A program made the translations under genes and the position numbers. From Candidatus Saccharimonadota bacterium (GTDB lineage Bacteria; Patescibacteriota; Saccharimonadia; Saccharimonadales; Saccharimonadaceae), in contig JAFUCF010000031.1 of assembly GCA_017459845.1 (NCBI GenBank), positions 1 through 45,504 of the forward strand: a stretch of 45,504 bases of DNA. Reading direction: 5' to 3'. Shown here piece by piece: positions 38,439 to 45,504 of the stretch (its first letter is position 1; every line of letters starts with the position of its first letter). The notes beneath the pieces were generated by a model. It was not told the DNA's origin and searched no databases. It saw only the letters and a program-made list of their open reading frames with translations.

Positions 38439-40465
38439 TAGTCCCAGACCGGTACATCATCCGGGAAGGGATCTGTATCCCAACCGTCATCAAAATCGTC
38501 GGCAGCGTCAGTAAAATCATTTGAGCCATAAGGGTTGTACCCTAGCTCTAGTAAGAACCTAGACGGCTCTGAATAATTCCTCGAACCAAAAGTGAACCGT
38601 GATTTTGCGTAGGTTAAGAACAGCCGCTCCCTGGCCCGTGTCATCCCTACGTAGGCTAGCCGCCGCTCCTCCTCTAGGCCGCCCTCATCTTCTATGCATC
38701 GTGAGCTTGGGAAAAGCCCTTCCTCCATCCCCACTAAGAATACTACCGGGAACTCCAACCCTTTTGCCGCGTGTAAAGTCATTAGTGTTACAGAGTTTTT
38801 AGAGCTCTCTTCATCGGCGGAGGACATTAAAGTCGCATCCGCCAAAAATTCTTCTAGGCTCTCGTATGGTGCCGCATTGGACGCTAAGACAGATAAGTTT
38901 TCTATTCTATCCGCGCCGCTTGGCGTGCCGTCCTCTAGGAGCTCCGCAAAATGGAAGTATTCTACCGCTCGGTTGATAATCTCCACCGGCGTGGTTTCTA
39001 AAAGATTAGTGGTTTGGATGAAGTTTTGGAGCCTTGAGAAAGAATTGCGCGCCTTTGCCGTTAGCCCGTCTAAAATTTCTGGCCGTGTCAAAGGGTTAGC
39101 CGCCAAAGCCGCATCCGTCATCATTTCGTTTAGCTCTATCTCCCCTAGCGCAGCGATAATTTTGTTCAGGCTTGCCGCGCCAATACCCGGCAAGACGTTA
39201 GCAATTACTCTCTCTAGAGACACTCTATCCGCAGGGTTTACCAAGATTCTCAAAATTGCCAATACATCTTTTACCTCTTTGCGATCGTAAAAGCGCACGC
39301 CGCCCACAATTTTATAAGGTATTTTCGCGCTAATGAAGGCCTTTTCAAAGTTGTAAGATTGGGCGTTCGTCCGGTAAAGTACCGCAAAATCTGAGAAGTC
39401 ACGCCGCATCTCCCGGATTTTCATCGCCACAAAGTTTGCCTCTTGCATCTCGTCGGCCAGGCTCTCAATGTCTACCGGCTCGCCGTCGCCAGCATCCGTA
39501 AATAGCTCTTTGTCTGTGCGGGTTTTATTTTGGGTGATGATTTTTTGCGATGCCTTCAGGATGTTGCCCGTAGAACGGTAATTCTGCTCTAGTTTTACCA
39601 CCTTTGCTCCCGGGAAATCTTTTTCAAAATTCAGAATATTGGTGAAATCTGCGCCCCGCCAAGAATAAATCGATTGCCAATCGTCGCCCACTACGCAGAT
39701 GTTCCGCTGCTCATTTACGAGCGATTTGATTAGTTGATATTGAATATGGTTGGTGTCTTGATACTCATCAATCAAAATATGTAAAAACTTGTCTTGCCAT
39801 TTTTTACGCACGGCCTTATTCTTGCGGAATAATTTGGCAGTCTCTAAAAGCAAATCGTCAAAATCTAATGCGTTGGCCTTTCGCTTCTCCTTTTCGTAGT
39901 GGGCATAAATTTTCGCGGCGTTTCTCTGGTTGGGATAATAACAAGTCGCCTCATAATCGGAAGGGGACATACCAGCATTTTTAGATTGCGAGATGATAGA
40001 CTGAACCATCTTGGGCTTTAGCATCTTGTTATCAATATGAAGCTCTTTTTGAATACGCTTGATGAGCGATAGCTGGTCGTCAGTATCATAAATAGTGAAA
40101 TTCTTATCTAAGTTCGCTGCCTCATGCTCCATATGTAAAATTCGCACGCAGATACCATGGAAGGTGCCCATATAAGGCATAAAGCTGCGCGGCGCTGAAA
40201 ACCCGCTTGTATCCTCTGGGTTTAAGATTTTCCAGAGGCGGTTGCGCATTTCTTTGGCCGCCTTATTAGTAAACGTCACCGCAAGAATGCTCTGTGCCGG
40301 CACGCCGTGAGCAATGAGATTGGCAATCCGATGTGTGAGCGTCTTGGTCTTACCAGAGCCCGCGCCCGCCAAAATCAAAATTGGCCCGCTCAGCGTATTC
40401 ACCGCATCCGCCTGCGCCGGGTTTAAGCCATTCAAAATCGGGTTTTCATCTCCACTTTGCTTCAC
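38435..40465 (-). CDS. UvrD/PcrA-family DNA helicase
   Basis: 676 residues, starting at GTG 40465, 6 nt from its -10 (GTG 40468 directly before is the alternative). A 3'-5' SF1A helicase for repair and replication. Motif I AGAGSGKTKTL, Ia AVTFTNKAAKEM, II DEYQDTNHIQ, III VVGDDWQSIYSWRGAD, IV EQNYRST, V MTLHAAKGLEFPVVFLVGMEEG and VI RRLAYVGMTRARERL are all present. The C-terminus is short and Asp-rich. Its stop codon overlaps the HTH-murA stop on the other strand. Confidence 0.93.
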   Translation of the reverse strand: MKQSGDENPILNGLNPAQADAVNTLSGPILILAGAGSGKTKTLTHRIANLIAHGVPAQSILAVTFTNKAAKEMRNRLWKILNPEDTSGFSAPRSFMPYMGTFHGICVRILHMEHEAANLDKNFTIYDTDDQLSLIKRIQKELHIDNKMLKPKMVQSIISQSKNAGMSPSDYEATCYYPNQRNAAKIYAHYEKEKRKANALDFDDLLLETAKLFRKNKAVRKKWQDKFLHILIDEYQDTNHIQYQLIKSLVNEQRNICVVGDDWQSIYSWRGADFTNILNFEKDFPGAKVVKLEQNYRSTGNILKASQKIITQNKTRTDKELFTDAGDGEPVDIESLADEMQEANFVAMKIREMRRDFSDFAVLYRTNAQSYNFEKAFISAKIPYKIVGGVRFYDRKEVKDVLAILRILVNPADRVSLERVIANVLPGIGAASLNKIIAALGEIELNEMMTDAALAANPLTRPEILDGLTAKARNSFSRLQNFIQTTNLLETTPVEIINRAVEYFHFAELLEDGTPSGADRIENLSVLASNAAPYESLEEFLADATLMSSADEESSKNSVTLMTLHAAKGLEFPVVFLVGMEEGLFPSSRCIEDEGGLEEERRLAYVGMTRARERLFLTYAKSRFTFGSRNYSEPSRFLLELGYNPYGSNDFTDAADDFDDGWDTDPFPDDVPVWDY

Positions 40466-40471
40466 CACTCT

Positions 40472-40477
40472 ATTCTA
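40472..40477 (-). promoter_or_regulatory. Extended -10 of the UvrD/PcrA gene (leaderless GTG start)
   Basis: Minus-strand TGTGG-TAGAAT, 40477 to 40472, 6 nt before GTG 40465. Confidence 0.55.
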
Positions 40478-40512
40478 CCACAAAAATACCTTCTATAGTA
40501 ACCAACATGTGG

Positions 40513-40518
40513 TATTAT
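40513..40518 (+). promoter_or_regulatory. Extended -10 of the serpin gene
   Basis: TGTGG-TATTAT at 40513-40518, about 28 nt before ATG 40547. The short leader carries AAAAGG (40532-40537) as a modest ribosome binding site. Confidence 0.55.
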
Positions 40519-40546
40519 ATAAACATAAGTTAAAAGGTTATATTAT

Positions 40547-42319
40547 ATGAATGAGGATAATGACAAAATAAAGATTAAACCCCCGGAAGATTTTACGATA
40601 GACGAGAAAACATATCCACAAGCCGCACAAGCGAATAATCAGGCTGGCATGAACAATGATGTAAACCCAGAACCACCTGTCCAGCCTATGACTACCATAT
40701 CGCAGCCACTAAACCAGTCCGTGCCAAAGAAAGACCATAAGGCCAGAAATATCTTTATCGCAGTAGTGGCATTCGCCTTAATATCAGTTGGCGTGGCTAC
40801 AGGCGCAGCTATTATCAGTTCCAAAGAAAAAGAACAAGACAATACACCGCAGACATCTGAAAAACAATCAGAAAATACGGCGCCAATTTCCGAATTGAAA
40901 ATCGCTGGGAATTCTATGAGTGATTTTGATTTAGAGTTCCTAAAAATTGAGAATGAGCCTTTAAACAAAATCTATAGTCCATTGTCTATCAAGTACACTC
41001 TTGCCATGCTTAGAGATGGGGCTGCTAACGAAACTAAGGCTCAAATTGAAAACTTAATTGGCGACTATCAACCAAAACTGTACCTAAACAACGAAAATCG
41101 TTCTCTGGCAAATGGTCTATTCGTGCGTGACAGCTTCCAAGAAAGTATTTTAAGTTCATATACTGATGACATCAAAACCAAATATGCTGCTGAGGTTATT
41201 GCCGATCCATTCGTCAACGCGAATGGTATTAATTCTTGGATAAATGAAAAAACATTTGGCATTATCCCAAAGCTAGTAATGGATGATGTGGTACAAGGTT
41301 CAGACTTCATACTAGCAAATGCTCTAGCCATAGACATGAACTGGAATAACCAAATTCAATGCGCAATGAATAACGAAGACATACCATGTATAAAATACTC
41401 CATATCCTACAATCATGAAAAGTACAGCGACTCAATAAATACATTAGGGGCAGATCGTATTACGGGTAAAGTTAATTACGAAACAATAAATTTCAACGGT
41501 TCTGAAAACAACGTCATTACTGCCCGCATTGGTGCAAGTATCAACAACTATGACATTATCAAAGAGTTAGGAGAGGAATATATTAGAGATACCGTTAAAA
41601 AAGCGTATGCAGAATGGCTTGCTGAAGCTGACGTAAAGGCTAAGGATGGCATAGAACAAAATGTTGATGTATATGTAGAAGGATACATGAAAGAACTTGC
41701 AGAAAACTACGGTAAGGTAGGGTACTCAACTGATTTCACATTACTTGATAATGAAGAAGTTAAAGTATTTGCAAAAGATCTAAAGGAATATGATGGCGAC
41801 ACTCTTCAATATGTTGGTATCATGCCTAAAAAGGCCTCTCTGGCCGATTACACTAAGGGCCTATCTGCTGAAGAAATAACGAAGATTATTAATAATCTTA
41901 AGCCTATAGAAGCGTCAAACTTCAAGCAGGGAGTCGTTACGAGAATTAAGGGGAATATTCCATTTTATGATTTTACTTATGAGCTCCAACTCAAAAAGGA
42001 TCTGCAGAGTCTAGGTGTTGAGGATGTCTTTGACCGAGAGAAGGCAGACTTATCTAATTTAACTTCGGAAAAGAGCAACATATTAGATGCTATCCATGTT
42101 GCGAACATAGACTTTAGCAACAATGGTATTAGGGCTGCGGCTGTAACAGCATTAGCTGGTCTTGGTGGGGCCGGTGCTGGCTTTAGATATGATTGGGATG
42201 TTCCAATAGAGGAGATAGATATGACTTTTGATAAGCCTTTCCTATTTCTCATCCGAGACAAGAGTTCTGGGGAAGTATGGTTCACTGGAACAGTCTATGA
42301 GCCTTCAGTAAATGCCTAG
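40547..42319 (+). CDS. Membrane-anchored serpin (serine protease inhibitor family)
   Basis: 590 residues. A 65-residue cytosolic Pro/Asn/Gln-rich part, one membrane helix (about 69-91) and a polar linker precede a serpin domain (about 115-590). Serpin landmarks: NKIYSPLSIKYTLAMLRDGAANETKAQI (helix A-C start), NSWINEKTFGIIPKLV, ILANALAIDMNW, VGIMPKK, LPFYDF-like IPFYDFTYELQLKKDLQSLGVEDVF, SEKSNILDAIHVANIDFSNNG and FDKPFLFLIRDKSSGEVWFTGTV. The reactive-centre loop is about 522-560. Its hinge reads NNGIRAAAVTALAGLGGAGAG, close to the small-residue hinge of inhibitory serpins. It is likely displayed outside the cell and may block host or competitor proteases (inference). Confidence 0.88.
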   Translation: MNEDNDKIKIKPPEDFTIDEKTYPQAAQANNQAGMNNDVNPEPPVQPMTTISQPLNQSVPKKDHKARNIFIAVVAFALISVGVATGAAIISSKEKEQDNTPQTSEKQSENTAPISELKIAGNSMSDFDLEFLKIENEPLNKIYSPLSIKYTLAMLRDGAANETKAQIENLIGDYQPKLYLNNENRSLANGLFVRDSFQESILSSYTDDIKTKYAAEVIADPFVNANGINSWINEKTFGIIPKLVMDDVVQGSDFILANALAIDMNWNNQIQCAMNNEDIPCIKYSISYNHEKYSDSINTLGADRITGKVNYETINFNGSENNVITARIGASINNYDIIKELGEEYIRDTVKKAYAEWLAEADVKAKDGIEQNVDVYVEGYMKELAENYGKVGYSTDFTLLDNEEVKVFAKDLKEYDGDTLQYVGIMPKKASLADYTKGLSAEEITKIINNLKPIEASNFKQGVVTRIKGNIPFYDFTYELQLKKDLQSLGVEDVFDREKADLSNLTSEKSNILDAIHVANIDFSNNGIRAAAVTALAGLGGAGAGFRYDWDVPIEEIDMTFDKPFLFLIRDKSSGEVWFTGTVYEPSVNA

Positions 42320-42324
42320 CAGTC

Positions 42325-42353
42325 TTGCCATTAGTCTGCCAAAGTAGTATAAT
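42325..42353 (+). promoter_or_regulatory. hrcA-grpE promoter
   Basis: TTGCCA (42325-42330), a 17-nt spacer and TATAAT (42348-42353), 6 nt to ATG 42360. No CIRCE-type inverted repeat is visible around it. Confidence 0.75.
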
Positions 42354-42359
42354 AGAGTT

Positions 42360-43124
42360 ATGAATTTAACAGAACGCCAGAAAGAAATACTTTTTGCCAT
42401 CATCGAGGAGTATTCGGAGATGGCCGCGCCAGTGGGCAGCGTTACTCTAGCCAAGCTTTTTGATGTCTCTAGTGCTACCATCCGCGCAGAGATGTCAAAA
42501 TTAGAGAGTATGGGCTTAATCGCACAGCCGCACACTTCTGCTGGCCGTATCCCAACGGACGCTGGCTACCGCCTTTATGTCAACTCCATGACGGAAGAAG
42601 TAGACAAAGAGCTAGATAGCGAGCCGGATTTTTATGCGTCTCCCCTACAGCTTAACATCCCAAAGCCGGGTTCTTTAGGCCGCTCGGCGCACGCCCTAGA
42701 AATCCGCGTATCTTCCCAAACGCGCGCAGATTACGCCATCCGTGGCGCCGTAGATTCTTTGGTGGAGCTCACGGGTAATCTCGGCCTTGCTACTATCGGG
42801 GAGCAGCTCTATCTTTCTGGTATCTCGCGTCTCTTTACCCAGCCAGAGTTTTCTGACAATGCCCGCGTTCAGGCTGTCGCAAAATTGCTAGACAATCTAG
42901 AGCCATGGCTCCGCGAGGCGGCGCCCGGTGATCCGCTTAACATCTTTATCGGCCAGGAGAACCCGATTGGTAAAAGCTCTGGAGTATCTCTTATTATCAG
43001 CAAGTTCCGCTCGCCATATTCAGATAATAGTTATATTGGCGTGCTTGGCCCCACCCGCCAGAATTACAGCCGGGTGATGTCGCTTGTCCGCCACGCCGGC
43101 AATAAATTGGAGGAAATATTATGA
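42360..43124 (+). CDS. hrcA: HrcA-like heat-shock repressor, short form
   Basis: 254 residues against about 340 in typical HrcA. The N-terminal winged helix is well conserved: LTERQKEILFAIIEEYSEMAAPVGSVTLAKLF, SSATIRAEMSKLESMGLIAQPHTSAGRIPTDAGYRLYV. The middle dimerisation domain is reduced, and the C-terminus keeps IGVLGPTRQNYSRVMSLV, a typical HrcA end. It should repress chaperone genes and respond to unfolded protein or GroEL. The stop overlaps the grpE start (ATGA). Confidence 0.9.
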   Translation: MNLTERQKEILFAIIEEYSEMAAPVGSVTLAKLFDVSSATIRAEMSKLESMGLIAQPHTSAGRIPTDAGYRLYVNSMTEEVDKELDSEPDFYASPLQLNIPKPGSLGRSAHALEIRVSSQTRADYAIRGAVDSLVELTGNLGLATIGEQLYLSGISRLFTQPEFSDNARVQAVAKLLDNLEPWLREAAPGDPLNIFIGQENPIGKSSGVSLIISKFRSPYSDNSYIGVLGPTRQNYSRVMSLVRHAGNKLEEIL

Positions 43125-43585
43125 AAAAAGCATCAACCAAAACTAATGACGAAAAAGCGTCTAGCTCCACCACAGATGTTCAGGCCGCCCAAATTGCAGA
43201 GTTAACTAATGATCTCCAGCGCACGCGCGCCGATTTTGAAAACTACCGCAAGCAGATGGATGCCCAGAAGGCTAGTGCCATTAATCTCGCTAAGCTAGAT
43301 ACCGTAGCTAAAGTTTTGCCGCTTTTAGACGATATAGACCGCGCCATCAGCTCTACCAAAGAGCTTGCGCCGCTTGCAAAAACTCTGGAGAAAACCTTAA
43401 AAGAGCTTGGCCTAGAAAAGATTAATTCGGCCCCAGGCACCGAGTTTAACCCAGATTTTCACGACGCCATTTCAATGGAAGATGGTGATGGAGAAAAAGA
43501 GGTCATCGCCGAGACTCTCCGGCCGGGCTATCTATACGGCGGCGAAGTCCTCCGCGCCGCGATGGTAAAGGTAAAGGCAGTTTAG
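43121..43585 (+). CDS. grpE: GrpE nucleotide exchange factor
   Basis: 154 residues. GGAGG lies 8 nt before ATG, and the start overlaps hrcA by 4 nt. A coiled-coil N-terminal half (about 25-75, LTNDLQRTRADFENYRKQMDAQK) is followed by a C-terminal beta domain (GTEFNPDFHDAISMEDGDGEKEVIAETLRPGYLYGGEVLRAAMVKV). It releases ADP from DnaK. dnaK and dnaJ do not follow here, so the usual hrcA-grpE-dnaK-dnaJ operon is split. Confidence 0.95.
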   Translation: MKKASTKTNDEKASSSTTDVQAAQIAELTNDLQRTRADFENYRKQMDAQKASAINLAKLDTVAKVLPLLDDIDRAISSTKELAPLAKTLEKTLKELGLEKINSAPGTEFNPDFHDAISMEDGDGEKEVIAETLRPGYLYGGEVLRAAMVKVKAV

Positions 43586-43678
43586 CGCCGCCTAGTTGCT
43601 AGCGGGCTGGGGGTTATTTCGTGGAAGACACTTTGGCTAGTTATCATATTATGTCATATTTTTTATAACTTTCAACCC

Positions 43679-43707
43679 TTGTTTTTCAGAACCATATGCA
43701 TTATAAT
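43679..43707 (+). promoter_or_regulatory. Promoter of the large surface protein
   Basis: TTGTTT (43679-43684), a 17-nt spacer and TATAAT (43702-43707). The leader of about 37 nt carries AGGAAGGAG (43733-43741). Confidence 0.7.
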
Positions 43708-43749
43708 GATTTCTAACGTAAGGCCAATTAATAGGAAGGAGAAACTATA

Positions 43750-45249
43750 ATGCTAAATATCCACATGGGGGGGGGTACACTATTAAATAAGAGAACCCCA
43801 AAAGTCTCTATTTTTGCCGTTATGGCATTTTTTGTGTCTCTAACCCTTGGTTTAGGATATGCTGCACACCAGTTTCTTTTTCCAGCTTCTTCCACTTCTG
43901 CTACCACAGTATCCGGTGCAGAAGTTGGCCTTACGATTAAAGACTTTATTAAACTAGCCGTAGATACTAATAACTTAGTACTAGTAGATAGCAGTGGTAA
44001 TACTATTATTTCCCCCTCCTCTACTGGTACCATGATTACTGGAGACGTTAATGTAGCCGTTACTACTAATACTGCCCAAGGTTATTCTCTATCGGTCTAT
44101 ACAGAAGATAATAGCACTAGTATGGTACATAGTAACAGTACAGTAACGGATGAGATTAGCTCCATTGATACTATTTCTGGCTATAATGCTGAAACTGGCG
44201 CATCTGAACTATCCGCTAATACCTGGGGCTTTAGAAATAGAACAACATCTGGGCTTTCTAACTGGTTTGCCGTAGGGGAAAACGAGAGTAATGGTACTGT
44301 CATTGCCAATACTAATACTGGCAACTCTTTGTATTGCGAAGCTCTATCTTATCCACTAGAAAGCACCAATTGTGATGCCGGTTCTTACGATACTCACAGT
44401 GTAAACTTTGGTGCTAAAGTAACTGATGCTATTGCCGCTGGTACTTATACTAATAACGTCGTCTTTTCTGCTGTAGCTAAATCTGAAGGTACTAGATATA
44501 CTTTGCAGTTTAATCCTAATGGCGGCAATAACACCATGGGCCCAAGGACGGTAGTAAAAGGCTCTACCCTGACACTCCCGACAAAAGGCTTTATAAAGGA
44601 AGGTTACGTTATTAAAGGCTGGGCTCTAACTCAAGCCGATGCCGAGGCTAAAACCGAGAACCCTAGTGCCACTACTACAAACCCTACTTATTCTGCTGGC
44701 CAAACGTTAGAAGTAACCAACCTCCTCCTTGCCGCTACTGAAGCCGGCCAAGCTGTAGAGCAAAATGCTTTAATAAACCTTTATGCGATTTGGGAAGATG
44801 ATGGTCTAGTCTATGCTGGAGACTGTTCAGACACCGTCCATCCGACCGCTACTCAGAGCTGCAAGATGGCGGACGGACGGACTTGGGTACTCGGCAACTC
44901 CGGAAATACTACTACCTTCAACGCCATCTGTACCAACCAAACTGACACTAATAACCATAACGCCACCTGCTCTAGCTGTCCTAGCGGGTATAACTTCCCG
45001 AAAATTACAGACTATGATACCCTAGTACAAGCCTATGGCGGTACTTCGTACAGCTACACTCGTTCCGGGTATCGAGAGACTGCCGGCGCTTTGTATAAAG
45101 TGTTAGGTCCCTCGAGCGGTCGCGTCTATTGGTCCTCTACGGAGAGCAGCAGCGTCTACGCGTACTACTTGAGCGTCTACAGCGGCGGCTCGCACTCAGC
45201 GGACTACAACTATAAGACTGGAAGCTACTATGTATTGTGCTACAAGTAG
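43750..45249 (+). CDS. Large secreted surface protein: paralogue domain, InlB-type repeat, FISUMP-like C-terminus
   Basis: 499 residues, with AAGGAG 9 nt before ATG. The first codons are followed by a run of nine Gs (43767-43775, encoding Met-Gly-Gly-Gly). Signal peptide about 18-42 (VSIFAVMAFFVSLTLGLGYAA). Residues about 50-255 are homologous to the protein at 27860. About 258-355 resemble a Listeria/Bacteroides InlB-type repeat (YTLQFNPNGGNNTMG, then EGYVIKGWAL, ending NLYAIWEDDG). About 358-499 resemble the Fibrobacter major paralogous (FISUMP) domain (CKMADGRTWVLGN, NFPKITDY, YWSSTESSSVYAYYLSVYSG, ending LCYK). The last domain is richer in C-ending codons than the rest. It is probably an exposed adhesin, and expression may switch through the G tract. 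Confidence 0.82.
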   Translation: MLNIHMGGGTLLNKRTPKVSIFAVMAFFVSLTLGLGYAAHQFLFPASSTSATTVSGAEVGLTIKDFIKLAVDTNNLVLVDSSGNTIISPSSTGTMITGDVNVAVTTNTAQGYSLSVYTEDNSTSMVHSNSTVTDEISSIDTISGYNAETGASELSANTWGFRNRTTSGLSNWFAVGENESNGTVIANTNTGNSLYCEALSYPLESTNCDAGSYDTHSVNFGAKVTDAIAAGTYTNNVVFSAVAKSEGTRYTLQFNPNGGNNTMGPRTVVKGSTLTLPTKGFIKEGYVIKGWALTQADAEAKTENPSATTTNPTYSAGQTLEVTNLLLAATEAGQAVEQNALINLYAIWEDDGLVYAGDCSDTVHPTATQSCKMADGRTWVLGNSGNTTTFNAICTNQTDTNNHNATCSSCPSGYNFPKITDYDTLVQAYGGTSYSYTRSGYRETAGALYKVLGPSSGRVYWSSTESSSVYAYYLSVYSGGSHSADYNYKTGSYYVLCYK

Positions 45250-45346
45250 TATGCCAAATTTAAGCATATCCACCTTGAACGTGTATTATTTACAATTATA
45301 CTATCTGTAATCTTGGACATTTTTCACTAAAACAACAAGGTTGTGG

Positions 45347-45376
45347 TTGTAAGTTTTAAAAATTTTGTTCTATACT
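45347..45376 (+). promoter_or_regulatory. Promoter of the right-edge RNA
   Basis: TTGTAA (45347-45352), an 18-nt spacer and TATACT (45371-45376). Transcription would start at about 45382. Between the surface-protein stop at 45249 and this promoter I see nothing else. Confidence 0.55.
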
Positions 45377-45380
45377 AAAA

Positions 45381-45504
45381 AGCGTGGAGTTAAACTGATT
45401 TTGGCTCTAAGTTGGCTCATCCTTGGGTGGGCCACAGGAACGCTAATGCGAGGGATATATACTAGGCTCCTATCCGGTGGTTTCTGCCGAAAAGACAGAA
45501 AGGA
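45381..45504 (+). ncRNA. Candidate structured RNA or long 5' leader, cut by the window end
   Basis: Downstream of a -35/-10 promoter the sequence folds well by eye. AGCGT (45381-45385) pairs with ACGCT (45440-45444), enclosing a hairpin GGCTCAT/GTGGGCC-type (45414-45433). GGATA pairs with TATCC (45453-45474), and TTTCTG (45481-45486) pairs with CAGAAA (45496-45501). No convincing ORF with a start signal covers it; ATG 45447 stays open to the edge but has no ribosome binding site. It lacks the tmRNA start, the SRP core and the RNase P GAGGAAAGTCC motif, so the family is unknown. Confidence 0.4.

Noticed and set aside
1-45504. Alternative genetic code (UGA as Gly or Trp)
   Set aside because: UGA is used as a normal stop (for example the transposase fragment at 108-110 and hrcA at 43122-43124), and the genes read cleanly with the standard code.

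Overview
The window looks like chromosomal DNA of a small-genome Patescibacteria/CPR bacterium, most likely Candidatus Saccharibacteria (TM7). This is inferred from the mix of genes, not from a marker match. Informational and cell-wall genes (recA, lepA, pheST, metG, rsmA, tilS, murJ, an HTH-murA fusion, rnj) lie beside actinobacterial-type secreted families (DUF1524 nuclease, DUF3152 protease, a DUF348/G5 resuscitation-factor-like protein) and a type IV pilus ATPase. UGA is used as a stop, so the SR1/Gracilibacteria recoding is not present.

Layout. 1-833: the tail of a transposase-like gene and a Pro/Ala-rich membrane protein. 934-4818: secreted nuclease, recA, NUDIX, recX and a PRC-barrel gene. 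4838-9787: tilS, secreted metalloprotease, small membrane protein, lepA, nucleotide-kinase-like gene. 9896-13317: a 33-residue membrane peptide, then a polyphosphate polymerase (VTC)/DUF4956/carbohydrate-binding cluster. 13453-16792: Rpf-like protein, rsmA, metG. 16831-22615: aquaporin, small membrane protein, pheST, FKBP. 22662-27767: a membrane protein behind tiny leader ORFs, sbcB, a CDF transporter, murJ. 27860-32394: a secreted surface protein, pilB, rnj. 32556-38438: tRNA-Leu(CAG), a repeat cluster, pgi, gpmI, galU, HTH-murA. 38435-45249: uvrD/pcrA, a membrane-anchored serpin, hrcA-grpE and a large surface protein with a G9 tract. The right edge carries a promoter and a structured RNA candidate.

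Two genome-wide habits stand out. First, most transcription units begin with an extended -10 (TGnTATAAT) whose last base lies only 6-7 nt before the start codon. These mRNAs should be leaderless, while genes inside operons keep Shine-Dalgarno sites. Several divergent gene pairs use mirror-image -10 boxes. Second, two families of long palindromic repeats (here called A and B, my names) are scattered through the window, and copies sit in frame inside lepA and pheT. They lengthen the proteins at domain boundaries or loops, much as Rickettsia palindromic elements do. The cores are shared between loci, but the outer palindrome arms are locus-specific. At tRNA-Leu the arm even contains an inverted copy of the tRNA 3' end.

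Functionally the window combines core housekeeping with tools for life on a host: secreted nuclease and protease, serpin, surface proteins (one probably phase-variable, with a C-terminal domain of a type diversified by retroelements elsewhere), pilus machinery and polyphosphate storage.
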